A DNA stretch of 63,247 nucleotides. Source: Sphingobium estronivorans (GTDB taxonomy: Bacteria > Pseudomonadota > Alphaproteobacteria > Sphingomonadales > Sphingomonadaceae). A model generated the notes under the pieces. The model saw nothing but the letters and a program-made list of their open reading frames with translations. It searched no databases and was not told where the DNA came from. The stretch spans positions 1-63,247 of the forward strand of contig NZ_LFCT01000006.1 in assembly GCF_008692605.1 (NCBI RefSeq), read 5' to 3'. The position numbers and the translations under genes were made by a program. Shown one piece after another: positions 7,518 to 16,942 of this stretch; the stretch's first letter is position 1; the number at the start of each line of letters is the position of its first letter.

Positions 7518-8224
7518 GTCTGCCGCTCATCGTGATCGCGGAGGCTGAGCCGGAGGCGCGCCATGAGGTGCGCCAGTCACTGGAGCAGAGCGGATTCCGC
7601 GCCTTGCCCGCCGCCAACGCGAACGACATCTGGAAGGCGATGGACAGCATGGCCGTCGGCGTGGTGGTGCTCGACGCCGCCTTGCGCGGGCCGGATGGCA
7701 TGGACCTGTGCCGTGACGTGCGGGAGCGCAGCGACGTGCCGATCATCCTGGTGGGCGCCAACAGCAGCGAGGTCGACCGCGTGGTCGGGCTGGAACTGGG
7801 CGCTGACGATTATATGGCGAAACCCTATTCTCCGCGCGAACTGGCCGCCCGGCTGCGCGCGGTGCTGCGCCGGCGCCGCAATGACCGCGCGCTTGGCACG
7901 CGTCGTCCGGCCGAGGCGCGCTTCGACGGCTGGACGGTCGATTCTTCCCGCCGGGAGGTGATCGATCCCGATGGAGACCGAGTGGAACTGACCGCTGCCG
8001 AATTTTCATTGTTGCTGGTATTGCTCGATCATCCGCAGGTGGTGATCGCCCGGGCGCGCCTGATGGAGTTGGCCGGGGTGCGCGATACGCCATCCTCCGA
8101 CCGCAGCGTCGACGTGCTGGTCAGCCGGTTGCGGCGAAAGCTTCGCCATGGCGGACGGGCCGCCCCCATCGTCACGGTGCGCGGCGGCGAATATCTGTTC
8201 AGCGCCGTGGTCGACCGGCGCTGA
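7514..8224 (+). CDS. OmpR-family response regulator with degenerate receiver domain
   Basis: A 236-residue receiver plus winged-helix protein. The receiver aligns without gaps to that of the regulator at 11.9 kb. The phosphoacceptor D54 (VVLDAAL) and K103 (AKPY) are kept, but the acidic E10-D11-D12 cluster of the paralog is E10-A11-E12 here, and the switch S81 is G81. Magnesium binding and normal phosphorylation are therefore doubtful, and it may be an atypical, phosphorylation-independent regulator. The DNA-binding domain is intact, ending in SVDVLVSRLRRKL and VRGGEYLF. No kinase gene is adjacent. It lies upstream of the carbonic anhydrase/bicarbonate transporter pair. Confidence 0.9.
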   Translation: MSLPLIVIAEAEPEARHEVRQSLEQSGFRALPAANANDIWKAMDSMAVGVVVLDAALRGPDGMDLCRDVRERSDVPIILVGANSSEVDRVVGLELGADDYMAKPYSPRELAARLRAVLRRRRNDRALGTRRPAEARFDGWTVDSSRREVIDPDGDRVELTAAEFSLLLVLLDHPQVVIARARLMELAGVRDTPSSDRSVDVLVSRLRRKLRHGGRAAPIVTVRGGEYLFSAVVDRR

Positions 8225-8420
8225 ACCTCTTATCCTTTCCAGTCTATTGCTCTGATTTTCCTGGAGAATCGGACGGATTGCCGTTCGCGATGCTCCTCCC
8301 GCCGCACAGACACAGTATTTAACAAAGCCGCTGCGCCGCAGCAAAAACGCGTCCCTATCCTTCCTGCCTAACGCCGGTCTGCCCCCTGACCGGCCCACTC
8401 ATGAAGAAGGATGCAGTGAC

Positions 8421-9119
8421 ATGAACGAGCTTATCGGTCGCGTCTTCAGCTTCGAAAGCCATGTCTTTCCGAACCAGAGCACGCTTTACAACCGCCTGGC
8501 CAGCGACGGGCAAAGCCCCAAGGCGCTGATGATTTCCTGCGCGGACTCGCGGATCGTGCCTGAACATATCATGCAGGCGGACCCGGGCGATCTGTTCGTT
8601 TGCCGCAATGCGGGCAATATCGCGCCGCCCCATGCGACGCAGAATGGCGGCGTCACCTCGACCGTCGAATATGCCGTCATGGCGTTGGGCGTGCGCGACA
8701 TCATCGTCTGCGGCCATAGCGACTGCGGCGCGATGAAGGCGCTGTCCACCAATGCCGATCTCACGGCGATGCCCAATGTCGCCGCCTGGCTGCGCCACAG
8801 CCATGCCGCGCAGAAGGTCTGCCGCGAAAGCTATCCCGACGATTTGAGCGACGCGGAGAAGCTGCGCAACATGGCGCTGGAAAACATCGTGGTGCAGCTT
8901 TCCCATTTGCGGACCCATCCGTCGGTCGCATCGGGCATCGCGCGTGGCGAGATTGCGCTGCACGGCTGGTATGTCGACATTCATGCGGGTCAGGTTCTGG
9001 GTCTGGACGGCGAAACCGGCCGCTTCATACCGCTGCGGGAAGGCCAGCCGCTGCCGATCGCGCTGCCCCATGCCAAGCGGCTGGCCGCCGACACCGGCTA
9101 TGCCGTGGCGGCGGAGTAA
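8421..9119 (+). CDS. can: Beta-class carbonic anhydrase
   Basis: A 232-residue enzyme interconverting CO2 and bicarbonate. Zinc ligands C40, H99 and C102 are present, with the D42-R44 dyad (SCADSRIVP and CGHSDCGAM), as expected for a beta carbonic anhydrase. The start at ATG 8421 follows AAGGATG. The SulP transporter gene begins 6 bp after the stop. The pair probably works as a bicarbonate supply unit: the transporter brings bicarbonate in and the anhydrase balances it with CO2 for carboxylation reactions. Confidence 0.96.
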   Translation: MNELIGRVFSFESHVFPNQSTLYNRLASDGQSPKALMISCADSRIVPEHIMQADPGDLFVCRNAGNIAPPHATQNGGVTSTVEYAVMALGVRDIIVCGHSDCGAMKALSTNADLTAMPNVAAWLRHSHAAQKVCRESYPDDLSDAEKLRNMALENIVVQLSHLRTHPSVASGIARGEIALHGWYVDIHAGQVLGLDGETGRFIPLREGQPLPIALPHAKRLAADTGYAVAAE

Positions 9120-9125
9120 CTTCCC

Positions 9126-10622
9126 ATGATGAAGGCATTTTCCGGCGGCACCTTCAGCCGCGACTTCACGGCGTCCATCGTCGTCTTCCTGGTGGCGATG
9201 CCGTTGTGCATGGGCATCGCCATCGCGTCCGGCGTGCCGCCGGAAAAGGGCCTGATCACCGGCATGATCGGCGGCCTGATCGTCGGCCTGTTGGCGGGGT
9301 CGCCCCTGCAGGTCAGCGGCCCGGCGGCGGGCCTGGCGGTCATCGTTTTCGAAATCGTGCAGAAACAGGGGCTTTCCGCCCTGGGTCCGATTCTGATCCT
9401 GGCCGGCATCATCCAGGTCATCGCCGGGCTGTTGCGCGTCGGCGGCTGGTTCCGCGCGATCTCGCCCGCGGTGGTGCACGGCATGCTGGCCGGCATCGGC
9501 GTGTTGATCGTCGTGGGGCAGTTCCACGTCCTGTTCGACGACAAGCCGCTGTCCAGCGGGCTTGCCAATCTGGTCGCGATGCCGGGGCAGATTTTCGGCC
9601 TCACCCATCAGGACGCGGCGATGGCTTTCGCGGTCGGGCTGGTCACGATCGGCGGCATGCTGGGCTGGGAGAAATTCCGCCCCGCTTCGCTGAAACTGGT
9701 GCCCGGCGCGCTCATCGGCGTGGTGCTCGCCACGCTGGTGGCGTTTTTCCTTGGCCTGCCCGTCGCGCGCGTGGTGGTGCCGGAATCGATCGTCGCCGCC
9801 ATTTCGCTGCCCGAACAGGGGCTGCTGGCGCAGCTCATGAACCCCACGGTCATCACCACCGCCATTGCCATCGCCTTCATCGCCAGCGCCGAAACGCTGC
9901 TGTCGGCGGCGGCGGTCGACCGGATGCATGATGGCGTTCGCACCAATTATAACCGCGAACTCAGTGCGCAGGGCGTAGGCAATCTGCTCTGCGGCGTCGC
10001 AGGCGCGTTGCCGATGACCGGCGTGATCGTCCGCAGTTCGGCCAACGTCCAGGCCGGGGCCAAGACCCGTCTGTCGACGATCCTGCACGGCATCTGGATT
10101 TTGGGCTTCGTGGCCCTGCTGCCCTGGTTGCTGCGGGAAATCCCGATGGCGGCGCTGGCCGGCATATTGGTCGTCACCGGCATTCGTCTGGTCAGCCTTG
10201 ACCACGCGAAGCACCTGCTCCACCGCTACGGCCCGCTCCCGGCTGTGGTGTGGGCGGCGACGCTGATCTGCGTCGTGGCGACCGACCTGCTGACCGGCGT
10301 GCTGGTGGGCATCGGCCTGTCGCTGCTGGAAATGCTGCCCCACGTCCGGCGCCTGCGCCTTGGCATGGAAGAGGAAAGCCGCGAGGACGCGCATGAAGTG
10401 GCGCTGCACGGCACCGCCACCTTCCTCAATCTGCCAAGCCTCTCGGCCCGGCTGGAATCGGTGCCTGCGGGGCGTCTGGTGATCCTGAACGTCGAACGGC
10501 TGGGCCATATCGATCATACCTGCGCGGAAATGGTGCGCGAGTGGGTCGACCGTCGCCGGGGAACCGGCGCGCAGGTCGAACTGTTCGGCGCTACCGGCCG
10601 GATGCGTCATCTCGTCGCCTGA
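9126..10622 (+). CDS. SulP family anion (bicarbonate) transporter
   Basis: A 498-residue inner-membrane protein. The N-terminal three quarters is a run of hydrophobic segments with SulP signatures (FLVAMPLCMGIAIASGVPPE, QVSGPAAGLAV, and SAETLLSAAAVDRM). A short soluble C-terminal part (residues about 425-498) resembles a STAS domain. SulP proteins carry sulfate, bicarbonate or dicarboxylates. The adjoining carbonic anhydrase gene argues for bicarbonate, as in BicA-like systems, and this is inference from context. A strong terminator follows at 10649. Confidence 0.92.
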   Translation: MMKAFSGGTFSRDFTASIVVFLVAMPLCMGIAIASGVPPEKGLITGMIGGLIVGLLAGSPLQVSGPAAGLAVIVFEIVQKQGLSALGPILILAGIIQVIAGLLRVGGWFRAISPAVVHGMLAGIGVLIVVGQFHVLFDDKPLSSGLANLVAMPGQIFGLTHQDAAMAFAVGLVTIGGMLGWEKFRPASLKLVPGALIGVVLATLVAFFLGLPVARVVVPESIVAAISLPEQGLLAQLMNPTVITTAIAIAFIASAETLLSAAAVDRMHDGVRTNYNRELSAQGVGNLLCGVAGALPMTGVIVRSSANVQAGAKTRLSTILHGIWILGFVALLPWLLREIPMAALAGILVVTGIRLVSLDHAKHLLHRYGPLPAVVWAATLICVVATDLLTGVLVGIGLSLLEMLPHVRRLRLGMEEESREDAHEVALHGTATFLNLPSLSARLESVPAGRLVILNVERLGHIDHTCAEMVREWVDRRRGTGAQVELFGATGRMRHLVA

Positions 10623-10648
10623 TTTCCCCCCTCATCAGGCCACCAGCA

Positions 10649-10690
10649 GGCCGCCGCGTCACAGGGACCCTGTGAGGCGGCGGCCTTTTT
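10649..10690 (+). terminator. Rho-independent terminator after the carbonic anhydrase/SulP pair
   Basis: A long GC-rich stem (left arm from 10649, right arm ending 10685) with small bulges is followed directly by TTTTT at 10686-10690, then CTTG. It closes the bicarbonate operon. Confidence 0.85.
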
Positions 10691-10923
10691 CTTGCTGTTT
10701 GGAAATCAAATAGAAACATTCGGCATCGTGAAGGAAAAATAGCGTGTTGGTGGCGCCACAGCGCCAGGCCATCCTCTCGCAGTTGCGAAAAACCTGTTTC
10801 CTGAACCGCTCCCTTCCCAATAACCTGCTCCTGTTCCGCAAATATCGAAGACGTTTGACTTCACACAGATTTTCGAATGCGCGGACGCAGGACGGAACAT
10901 TCTTGCCTTAAAGGGGAATGTTC
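10691..10923. promoter_or_regulatory. Leader region of the TorF porin gene
   Basis: About 230 bp without a credible gene. A hairpin TGGCGC-CACA-GCGCCA lies at 10751-10766. The porin ribosome binding site AAGGGGA is at 10911-10917. The stretch is visibly AT-richer than its surroundings, as expected for a promoter region, but I cannot assign -35/-10 boxes with confidence. Confidence 0.35.
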
Positions 10924-11739
10924 ATGAAGTATCAGATTGCCTGTGCCGCGCTTGCGCTGTTTTTCAGCGCCCCGGCCTTCGCTCAGGAAGAGCCCGCGGG
11001 TCCCGTCGCCGTTTCCGGCAGCGTCGCGCTGGTGTCCGATTATCGCTTCCGTGGCGTGTCGCAGACCGACAAGGGCATGGCGGTGCAGGGCGGCGTCACT
11101 GTGACCCATGAAAGCGGCGCCTATGCCGGCACCTGGGCCTCCAACCTTTCCGGCTGGGGCACTTTCGGCGGCTCGAACATGGAACTCGATCTGTTCGCGG
11201 GCTACGCGATCCCGTTGGGCGGCGCGACGCTGGACGTCGGCCTGACATGGTATATGTACCCCTCGGGCGCCGACGAGACCGATTTTGCCGAACCCTATGT
11301 GAAGCTGTCGAGCGAACTCGGCCCGGTCAAGGGCCTTCTCGGCGTCGCATATGCGCCCAAGCAGCAGGCGCTGGGCAACTGGTCGAACACGCCGGAAAGC
11401 CGCATCGGTGACAAGGAGGATAATCTCTACATCTGGGGCGATGTCAGCGGCGCCGTGCCCAACACGCCGGTCACGCTGAAGGCGCATCTGGGTTGGTCGA
11501 ATGGCAATCCGGGCCTTGGTCCCAACGGCACCTCGATCGCGCCCACGGGCAAATATCTCGACTGGCTGGTGGGCGCCGACGTCGCCATTCCCGGCACGCC
11601 GCTGACGCTGGGCCTCGCCTATGTCGACACCGACATTGCCTGGGTCGAGGAAAATTACATCCGTCCGAACTTCTCGGACGCGGATGGGTCGTCCATCGCG
11701 CGGAGCCGGGTGGTCTTCTCCCTTTCGGCCGCTTTCTGA
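10924..11739 (+). CDS. TorF family putative porin
   Basis: A 271-residue outer-membrane protein. The signal peptide (MKYQIACAALALFFSAPAFA, cleavage before QEE) is followed by the TorF hallmark VALVSDYRFRGVSQTDKGMA. Amphipathic beta-strand repeats with aromatic ends follow, to a terminal hydrophobic/aromatic strand ending in F (VVFSLSAAF), the usual outer-membrane assembly signal. AAGGGGA stands 6 bp before the ATG at 10924; an ATG at 10918 is too close to it. The family is thought to form small beta-barrels. Its place beside an OmpR-type two-component system hints at control by that system. Confidence 0.9.
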   Translation: MKYQIACAALALFFSAPAFAQEEPAGPVAVSGSVALVSDYRFRGVSQTDKGMAVQGGVTVTHESGAYAGTWASNLSGWGTFGGSNMELDLFAGYAIPLGGATLDVGLTWYMYPSGADETDFAEPYVKLSSELGPVKGLLGVAYAPKQQALGNWSNTPESRIGDKEDNLYIWGDVSGAVPNTPVTLKAHLGWSNGNPGLGPNGTSIAPTGKYLDWLVGADVAIPGTPLTLGLAYVDTDIAWVEENYIRPNFSDADGSSIARSRVVFSLSAAF

Positions 11740-11746
11740 TGCGATT

Positions 11747-11777
11747 CACGCCGGGCCTTGGCAAGAGGCCCGGCGTG
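11747..11777 (+). terminator. Stem-loop after the porin gene
   Basis: A 12 bp perfect stem CACGCCGGGCCT / AGGCCCGGCGTG with a 7-base loop lies 8 bp after the porin stop. There is no T-run (ACAAATC follows), so it may terminate weakly or protect the mRNA 3' end. The first copy of the TGACAAAT motif begins at its foot. Confidence 0.55.
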
Positions 11778-11833
11778 ACAAATCTTGCTGCGGCGGGGCA
11801 GGCGGTTGTCGCGACCATGACAAATTGTTGCTG
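11776..11833 (+). promoter_or_regulatory. Two direct copies of a TGACAAAT-TTGCTG motif upstream of the response regulator
   Basis: TGACAAATCTTGCTG at 11776-11790 and TGACAAATTGTTGCTG at 11818-11833 are direct repeats with start-to-start spacing of 42 bp, four helical turns. The second copy ends about 100 bp before the regulator ATG. A near match in inverted orientation lies upstream of the paralogous regulator at 7364-7380. OmpR-family regulators typically bind direct repeats, so autoregulation or cross-regulation is a fair inference. Confidence 0.45.
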
Positions 11834-11935
11834 AACTTCGCCCCGGCTATTGCTGTGGCAACGTCCGGTTGACCGCCTATCCTGCGGGACCTATCTCCCT
11901 CCCATGAGCAGATTTTCCCCGGCCACCCTTCCGGC

Positions 11936-12646
11936 ATGACCGCCCCCACGATCATCCTGGTGGAGGACGACCCGCCGCTGCGCACGCTGACCGCGCGGGC
12001 ATTGCAGGAACATGGCTATCAGGTCCGCCCGGCTTCCTCCGGCCCGGAAATGTGGGTGGCCTTCGATGCGGGTCCGGTCGATCTCGTCGTCCTCGACGTG
12101 ATGCTGCCCGGCACGAATGGCATCGACCTCTGCCGCCAGATCCGGCGCAAGAGCGACGTCCCCATCATCTTCATCAGCGCCAAGGGCAGCGAGACCGACC
12201 GTATCGTCGGCCTGGAACTGGGCGCCGACGATTATCTTCCCAAACCCTTCGGCACCCGCGAACTGATCGCCCGCATCCGCGCCATCCTGCGTCGCGTCGG
12301 CGTGGAGCGCGGCCCGGACGAGCATCGGGAGAATGAAGCGCGGTTCGACGGCTGGATCGTCAATTTCCCCCGCCGCGAACTGCGCTCGCCCACCGGTGCC
12401 ATCGTCGACCTGACCGGCGCGGAGTTCGACCTTCTCGGCTCCTTCCTCAGCCATCCGCAGCGCGTCATCGCCCGCGAGCGGCTGATCGAACTGTCCCGCA
12501 CCCGCATGGGCGACAGCTCCGACCGCAGCATCGATGTCCTGGTCAGCCGCCTGCGCCGCAAGCTGTCCACGCAGGATCGCGCCGCGCCGATCACCACCGT
12601 GCGAGGCGTCGGTTATATGTTCAATGCGGAGGTCAGCCGGGCTTGA
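11936..12646 (+). CDS. OmpR-family response regulator
   Basis: A 236-residue regulator with all receiver residues present: E10-D11-D12 (ILVEDDPP), phosphoacceptor D54 (VVLDVMLPG), S81 (FISAKG) and K103 (LPKPF). A linker and a winged-helix DNA-binding domain follow (SIDVLVSRLRRKL, TVRGVGYMF). It is phosphorylated by the kinase encoded immediately downstream, whose TTG start overlaps its stop (TTGA). It is clearly paralogous to the degenerate regulator at 7.5 kb. Two TGACAAAT repeats lie upstream. Confidence 0.96.
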   Translation: MTAPTIILVEDDPPLRTLTARALQEHGYQVRPASSGPEMWVAFDAGPVDLVVLDVMLPGTNGIDLCRQIRRKSDVPIIFISAKGSETDRIVGLELGADDYLPKPFGTRELIARIRAILRRVGVERGPDEHRENEARFDGWIVNFPRRELRSPTGAIVDLTGAEFDLLGSFLSHPQRVIARERLIELSRTRMGDSSDRSIDVLVSRLRRKLSTQDRAAPITTVRGVGYMFNAEVSRA

Positions 12647-13956
12647 GACGGCATGTCAGCCTGGTCGGCCAGATCTTCGCGATCCTGCTGCTGACCCTCA
12701 CGCTGGAATTTGCCCTTGGCACCCTGGTCAATGAACGTGCGAACCAGCTTTCGCTCCAGGATGACGAGGCCCGTCGCCTGGCCGAGCATCTGGTCATCGC
12801 CCGCAAGCTGCTGACCGAACAGCCACCGGACGAGCGGCACGCGCTGGCGCTGCAACTGACCACAGACCGCTACGACATTCACTGGACGGCCGCATCGCCC
12901 CCGCCGCCGCCGCTGGCGCCGGGGCTGGAGCGGATGCGGCGCCAGATCATCGACTGGGAACCGTCGCTGGAACAGGCGCATCTCTGGCTGCGGCTCGCCG
13001 CCCCGGCGCGCATGTCGCAGATCGATGGCGGCCTGAGGCTGGCGGACGGAAGCTGGCTCTATTTCGGGATGCGGCATAGCGGCGGCAAATGGACCTTCAC
13101 CCTTGGACGCATGGGATTGGCGCTGATCCCGGTGCTGGCGTTGCTGATCGTCGGCGGCATGTTGATCCGCCGCACGCTGGCGCCGCTGCGCGACCTCACC
13201 CGCGCGACGGAACGCATCGGCCTTGGCGACGAAGTCATGGTGGAAGAGGGCGGTTCCAACGATGTGCGCAACCTCATCCGCGCCTTCAACGCCATGCAGA
13301 CGCGCATCCACCGCCTCATCACGGAGCGAACCGAGACGCTGGCTGCGGTCGGCCATGATCTGCGCACGCCGCTCGCCCGGTTGCAACTGCGGCTCGAAAG
13401 CCTCCCTGAAAATGAGGCACGCGAGGCGATCGAGGGCGACCTGGAGGAAATGGGCGAGATGATCGACTCGCTCCTCGCCTTTCTGGGCGGCGAAAAAAAT
13501 GGAGAGCCACCGGTGCGGACCGACGTGGCGGTGATGGTCGCCACGGTGGTCGACGATTTTCAGGATCATGGCAAGGACGTCGATTATGCCGGGCCGGATC
13601 ATCTGGAAATGGCGGTGCGTTCTCTTTCGCTGCGGCGAGCGGTCGGCAACCTGATCGAGAACGCGCTGCATTATGGCGGCCGTGCCCGCGTGACGCTGGA
13701 GCGGCGGGAGAGGGAAGTGCTGATCCGGATCGATGACGACGGTCCCGGCATTCCCCGCGACAAGCTGGAGGAGGTGTTGAAGCCCTTCGCCCGGCTGGAT
13801 GTGGCGCGCCAGCGCAACACGCGCGGACTGGGTCTGGGCCTGGCCATCGTCGCCCGCGCGGTCGAGCAGGAGGGCGGGCAGTTGGTCCTCGCCAACCGGC
13901 CGGAAGGGGGATTGCGGGCGGAAATCTGTCTGTATCCGCCGGCGGAAGGGCATTGA
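12643..13956 (+). CDS. Sensor histidine kinase, EnvZ-like
   Basis: A 437-residue inner-membrane kinase. A first membrane helix (residues about 8-28), a periplasmic domain with a proline run (PPPPP near 86-90), a second helix (about 157-175), a HAMP domain starting RRTLAPLRDL, and an H-box with H238 (AVGHDLRTPLARL) can be read in order. The catalytic domain has the N box (NLIENALHYGG), DDDGPGIP and GLGLGLAIV. It starts at TTG 12643, overlapping the regulator stop, with GCGGAGG upstream. The signal sensed is unknown. The adjacent porin and layout fit an EnvZ/OmpR-like envelope or osmotic role, by inference. Confidence 0.93.
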   Translation: MRRHVSLVGQIFAILLLTLTLEFALGTLVNERANQLSLQDDEARRLAEHLVIARKLLTEQPPDERHALALQLTTDRYDIHWTAASPPPPPLAPGLERMRRQIIDWEPSLEQAHLWLRLAAPARMSQIDGGLRLADGSWLYFGMRHSGGKWTFTLGRMGLALIPVLALLIVGGMLIRRTLAPLRDLTRATERIGLGDEVMVEEGGSNDVRNLIRAFNAMQTRIHRLITERTETLAAVGHDLRTPLARLQLRLESLPENEAREAIEGDLEEMGEMIDSLLAFLGGEKNGEPPVRTDVAVMVATVVDDFQDHGKDVDYAGPDHLEMAVRSLSLRRAVGNLIENALHYGGRARVTLERREREVLIRIDDDGPGIPRDKLEEVLKPFARLDVARQRNTRGLGLGLAIVARAVEQEGGQLVLANRPEGGLRAEICLYPPAEGH

Positions 13957-14063
13957 AAAAGACAGCCCGGCCAAAAGAGAATCTGGCAACCCCCAAGCAA
14001 AACTCGTTTATCGCCGCGCACTCCGGCGGGCTATGCCGATAGCCTGTTCGGTAAGAGGCACAT

Positions 14064-15047
<984 letters not shown>

Positions 15048-15053
15048 TCGCTT

Positions 15054-15082
15054 GAGCGGGACGAGGAGTCCTCGTTCCGCTC
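15054..15082. terminator. Imperfect palindrome between converging genes
   Basis: GAGCGGGACGAGGA (15054-15067) pairs with TCCTCGTTCCGCTC (15069-15082) with one G-T wobble and almost no loop. It sits 7 bp after the cysE stop and could act in either direction. No T-run follows on the plus strand. Confidence 0.5.
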
Positions 15083-15090
15083 AGGACATA

Positions 15091-15155
15091 TTATACTATC
15101 GCGCTCGGTCTTCGACCGATCACAAGTGGGTTTCGCTCAGGCGCCGCGCGGGCTT
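15091..15155 (+). repeat. 65 bp intergenic repeat, copy 1
   Basis: This sequence matches 22829-22893 at 62 of 65 positions, in the same orientation. It contains the stem TCGGTC-TTC-GACCGA (15105-15119). Both copies lie between the 3' ends of converging genes. Immediately after copy 1 is another perfect hairpin, GATGAGT-CAA-ACTCATC (15167-15183). It is a candidate dispersed REP-like or terminator-associated element. Confidence 0.85.
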
Positions 15156-15194
15156 TACCAAGGTCCGATGAGTCAAACTCATCGCGCCGTAGTA

Positions 15195-16862
15195 TTAGTC
15201 GCCCGCGCAGCTATCCCCATTGCCCGCGATCAGGTCCAGGCAGCGTCCGTCGATTTCGCCCTTCGGCACCGGCAAATGGATGAGCGCCGCGAGCGTCGGC
15301 AGGATGTCCACCGTCTCGACGCCCAGCGGCTGTTCGAAATGGGTGAGGCCCTTGCGCCAGAACAGGATCGGCACCCGCCGGTCGGTGTCCCAGGGACTAC
15401 CGTGGGTGGCGACGCTGTCCATCACCGCGCTTTCGGGGATCGACATGACGCGCGGCTTCAACAGCAGCAGCAGGTCGCCCGACCGTTGCGGATCAAAGCT
15501 GGCGCGGGCTTCCTGCAACAGCGACCAGCTTTCCGGCGGGCCGGAGGGGGAGGGGGTGGCTGCGATTTCCGCCTTGGTGAACACCAGCTGCACCTGGGGA
15601 TGGGCGCGCAGCAGGGTCAGCGTCGCGGCTTCCACCTTGTTGCGCTGGGCGACGGTCAGCCCCTTGTCGAAATAAAGGTCGCCCGCCGGGCCATCGCCCC
15701 AGATCAGCGTCTTGCCCTTGATGCCGGTCTTGTCCGCGATGGCGGCCGACAGCGCCTTGGGCGTGAGCGCCTTGTCGACGCGCTGCTCCATCGGCATGGC
15801 GTTCATCCGGTGTCGTTCGGGCAGGTCATGGCCGCCATGGTCGGCGGTCAGCACCACCACATAGTCCAGCCCATCCGTGTCCAGCAGGTCGAAGAAGGCG
15901 CCCAGTTCCCGATCCAGCCGGTCGACCTGGATGCAGCTTTCCGTCCCCTCCGTGCCGAAGCTGTGGCCGACATAGTCGGTGGCGGACAGGCCGATGGAGA
16001 TGATGTCGGTTTGCGCCTGCTTGCCCAGCGCCATATTCTCGATGGCGGCGGCGGCGAAGGCCAGCGTCATCGCGTCCTGCTCGGGGGAAATGCGGAAGCC
16101 CTTGTAATCGCCGGCCGCGCGCGCGAAGCGTCCGGTGCCGACCGTTTTGTCCCCCGCCGTCACCGGAAAATCCTTGGCCGCGCATTGCGGCGGCAATTCG
16201 AAGCCCGGATTGGGCTGCGCCAGCCGTTCTGCCATGACCGCGTTGACTTTGGCCACCAGCGGCGGGACAGCCACGCCCTTGTAACTGACATAACCCTGCG
16301 GCCCGCCCAGCCACCAGACCTGATCGGCGGTCGGCCCGCCCATCATGATGGCGGCGCGATCCTTGCCGGAAATCGACACGACGCGGGTGGCGGGGTTGGC
16401 GATCTTCATCCGCCCGCCCAGCGTCGGCACCTTCAAATGCACGGGCGACGCCTGATAATGGTTGCTGTCGGTGCCCGGCTGCGCCTCGTCCTCCGCGCAA
16501 TAGACCAGCTTGTCGGCGCGGGCCGCGTTGAGGTCGTACCAGCTGTTCGCGATGATGCCGGTGCGCGACGGGCGGCTGCCGGTCAGGATGGTGCTGTGGC
16601 CGGGGCAGGTTTCGGTCGCGGCATGGCTCTGATAGCCGCGCGGGAAGACCACGCCCTGTTCCGTCAGCCGCCTGAGGCCGCCCGTATAATATTGCCGATA
16701 TTCGCTGAACAGATCGGCGGAGAACTGATCGACGGAGATGGCGACGATGAGCTTGGGTGGCGTCGACGGGGCAGGAGCGGCTGCCGCCGAAACCGCCGGG
16801 GCCTGGGCCAGCGCGGGGAGCGAACTGGCCAAAAGCAGGGCGGCAGCGACTTTTTTCAACAT
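15195..16862 (-). CDS. Alkaline phosphatase family protein (Sphingomonas SPAP/PafA-like)
   Basis: A 555-residue secreted phosphomonoesterase. The signal peptide MLKKVAAALLLASSLPALAQ supports the ATG at 16862 rather than 16898. Metal site residues begin at D45 (AISVDQF), the Thr nucleophile T85 lies in ATETCPGHS, and later metal ligands occur in YVGHSFG and VVLTADHGGHD. The Thr nucleophile and NPP-like fold place it with the structurally known Sphingomonas alkaline phosphatase and with PafA, not with the Ser-type PhoA. It probably releases phosphate from periplasmic monoesters. It is transcribed leftward, divergent from dsbD. Confidence 0.9.
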   Translation of the reverse strand: MLKKVAAALLLASSLPALAQAPAVSAAAAPAPSTPPKLIVAISVDQFSADLFSEYRQYYTGGLRRLTEQGVVFPRGYQSHAATETCPGHSTILTGSRPSRTGIIANSWYDLNAARADKLVYCAEDEAQPGTDSNHYQASPVHLKVPTLGGRMKIANPATRVVSISGKDRAAIMMGGPTADQVWWLGGPQGYVSYKGVAVPPLVAKVNAVMAERLAQPNPGFELPPQCAAKDFPVTAGDKTVGTGRFARAAGDYKGFRISPEQDAMTLAFAAAAIENMALGKQAQTDIISIGLSATDYVGHSFGTEGTESCIQVDRLDRELGAFFDLLDTDGLDYVVVLTADHGGHDLPERHRMNAMPMEQRVDKALTPKALSAAIADKTGIKGKTLIWGDGPAGDLYFDKGLTVAQRNKVEAATLTLLRAHPQVQLVFTKAEIAATPSPSGPPESWSLLQEARASFDPQRSGDLLLLLKPRVMSIPESAVMDSVATHGSPWDTDRRVPILFWRKGLTHFEQPLGVETVDILPTLAALIHLPVPKGEIDGRCLDLIAGNGDSCAGD

Positions 16863-16942
16863 GGGCGGAGGATACCTTCTGATGCCTTGACGGCGCATGC
16901 ATCGGGACCTAGCCCCCTTGCATCCAGCCGAACAGAGGTCCG

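Noticed and set aside
8355..10610. 751-codon open frame on the minus strand
   Set aside because: It lies exactly opposite the carbonic anhydrase and SulP genes and is rich in His, Gln, Arg and Asp as expected for an antisense shadow of GC-rich coding sequence. No family motif is present.
12613..13989. 458-codon minus-strand frame
   Set aside because: Antisense shadow of the sensor kinase gene, which has clear H, N and G boxes.
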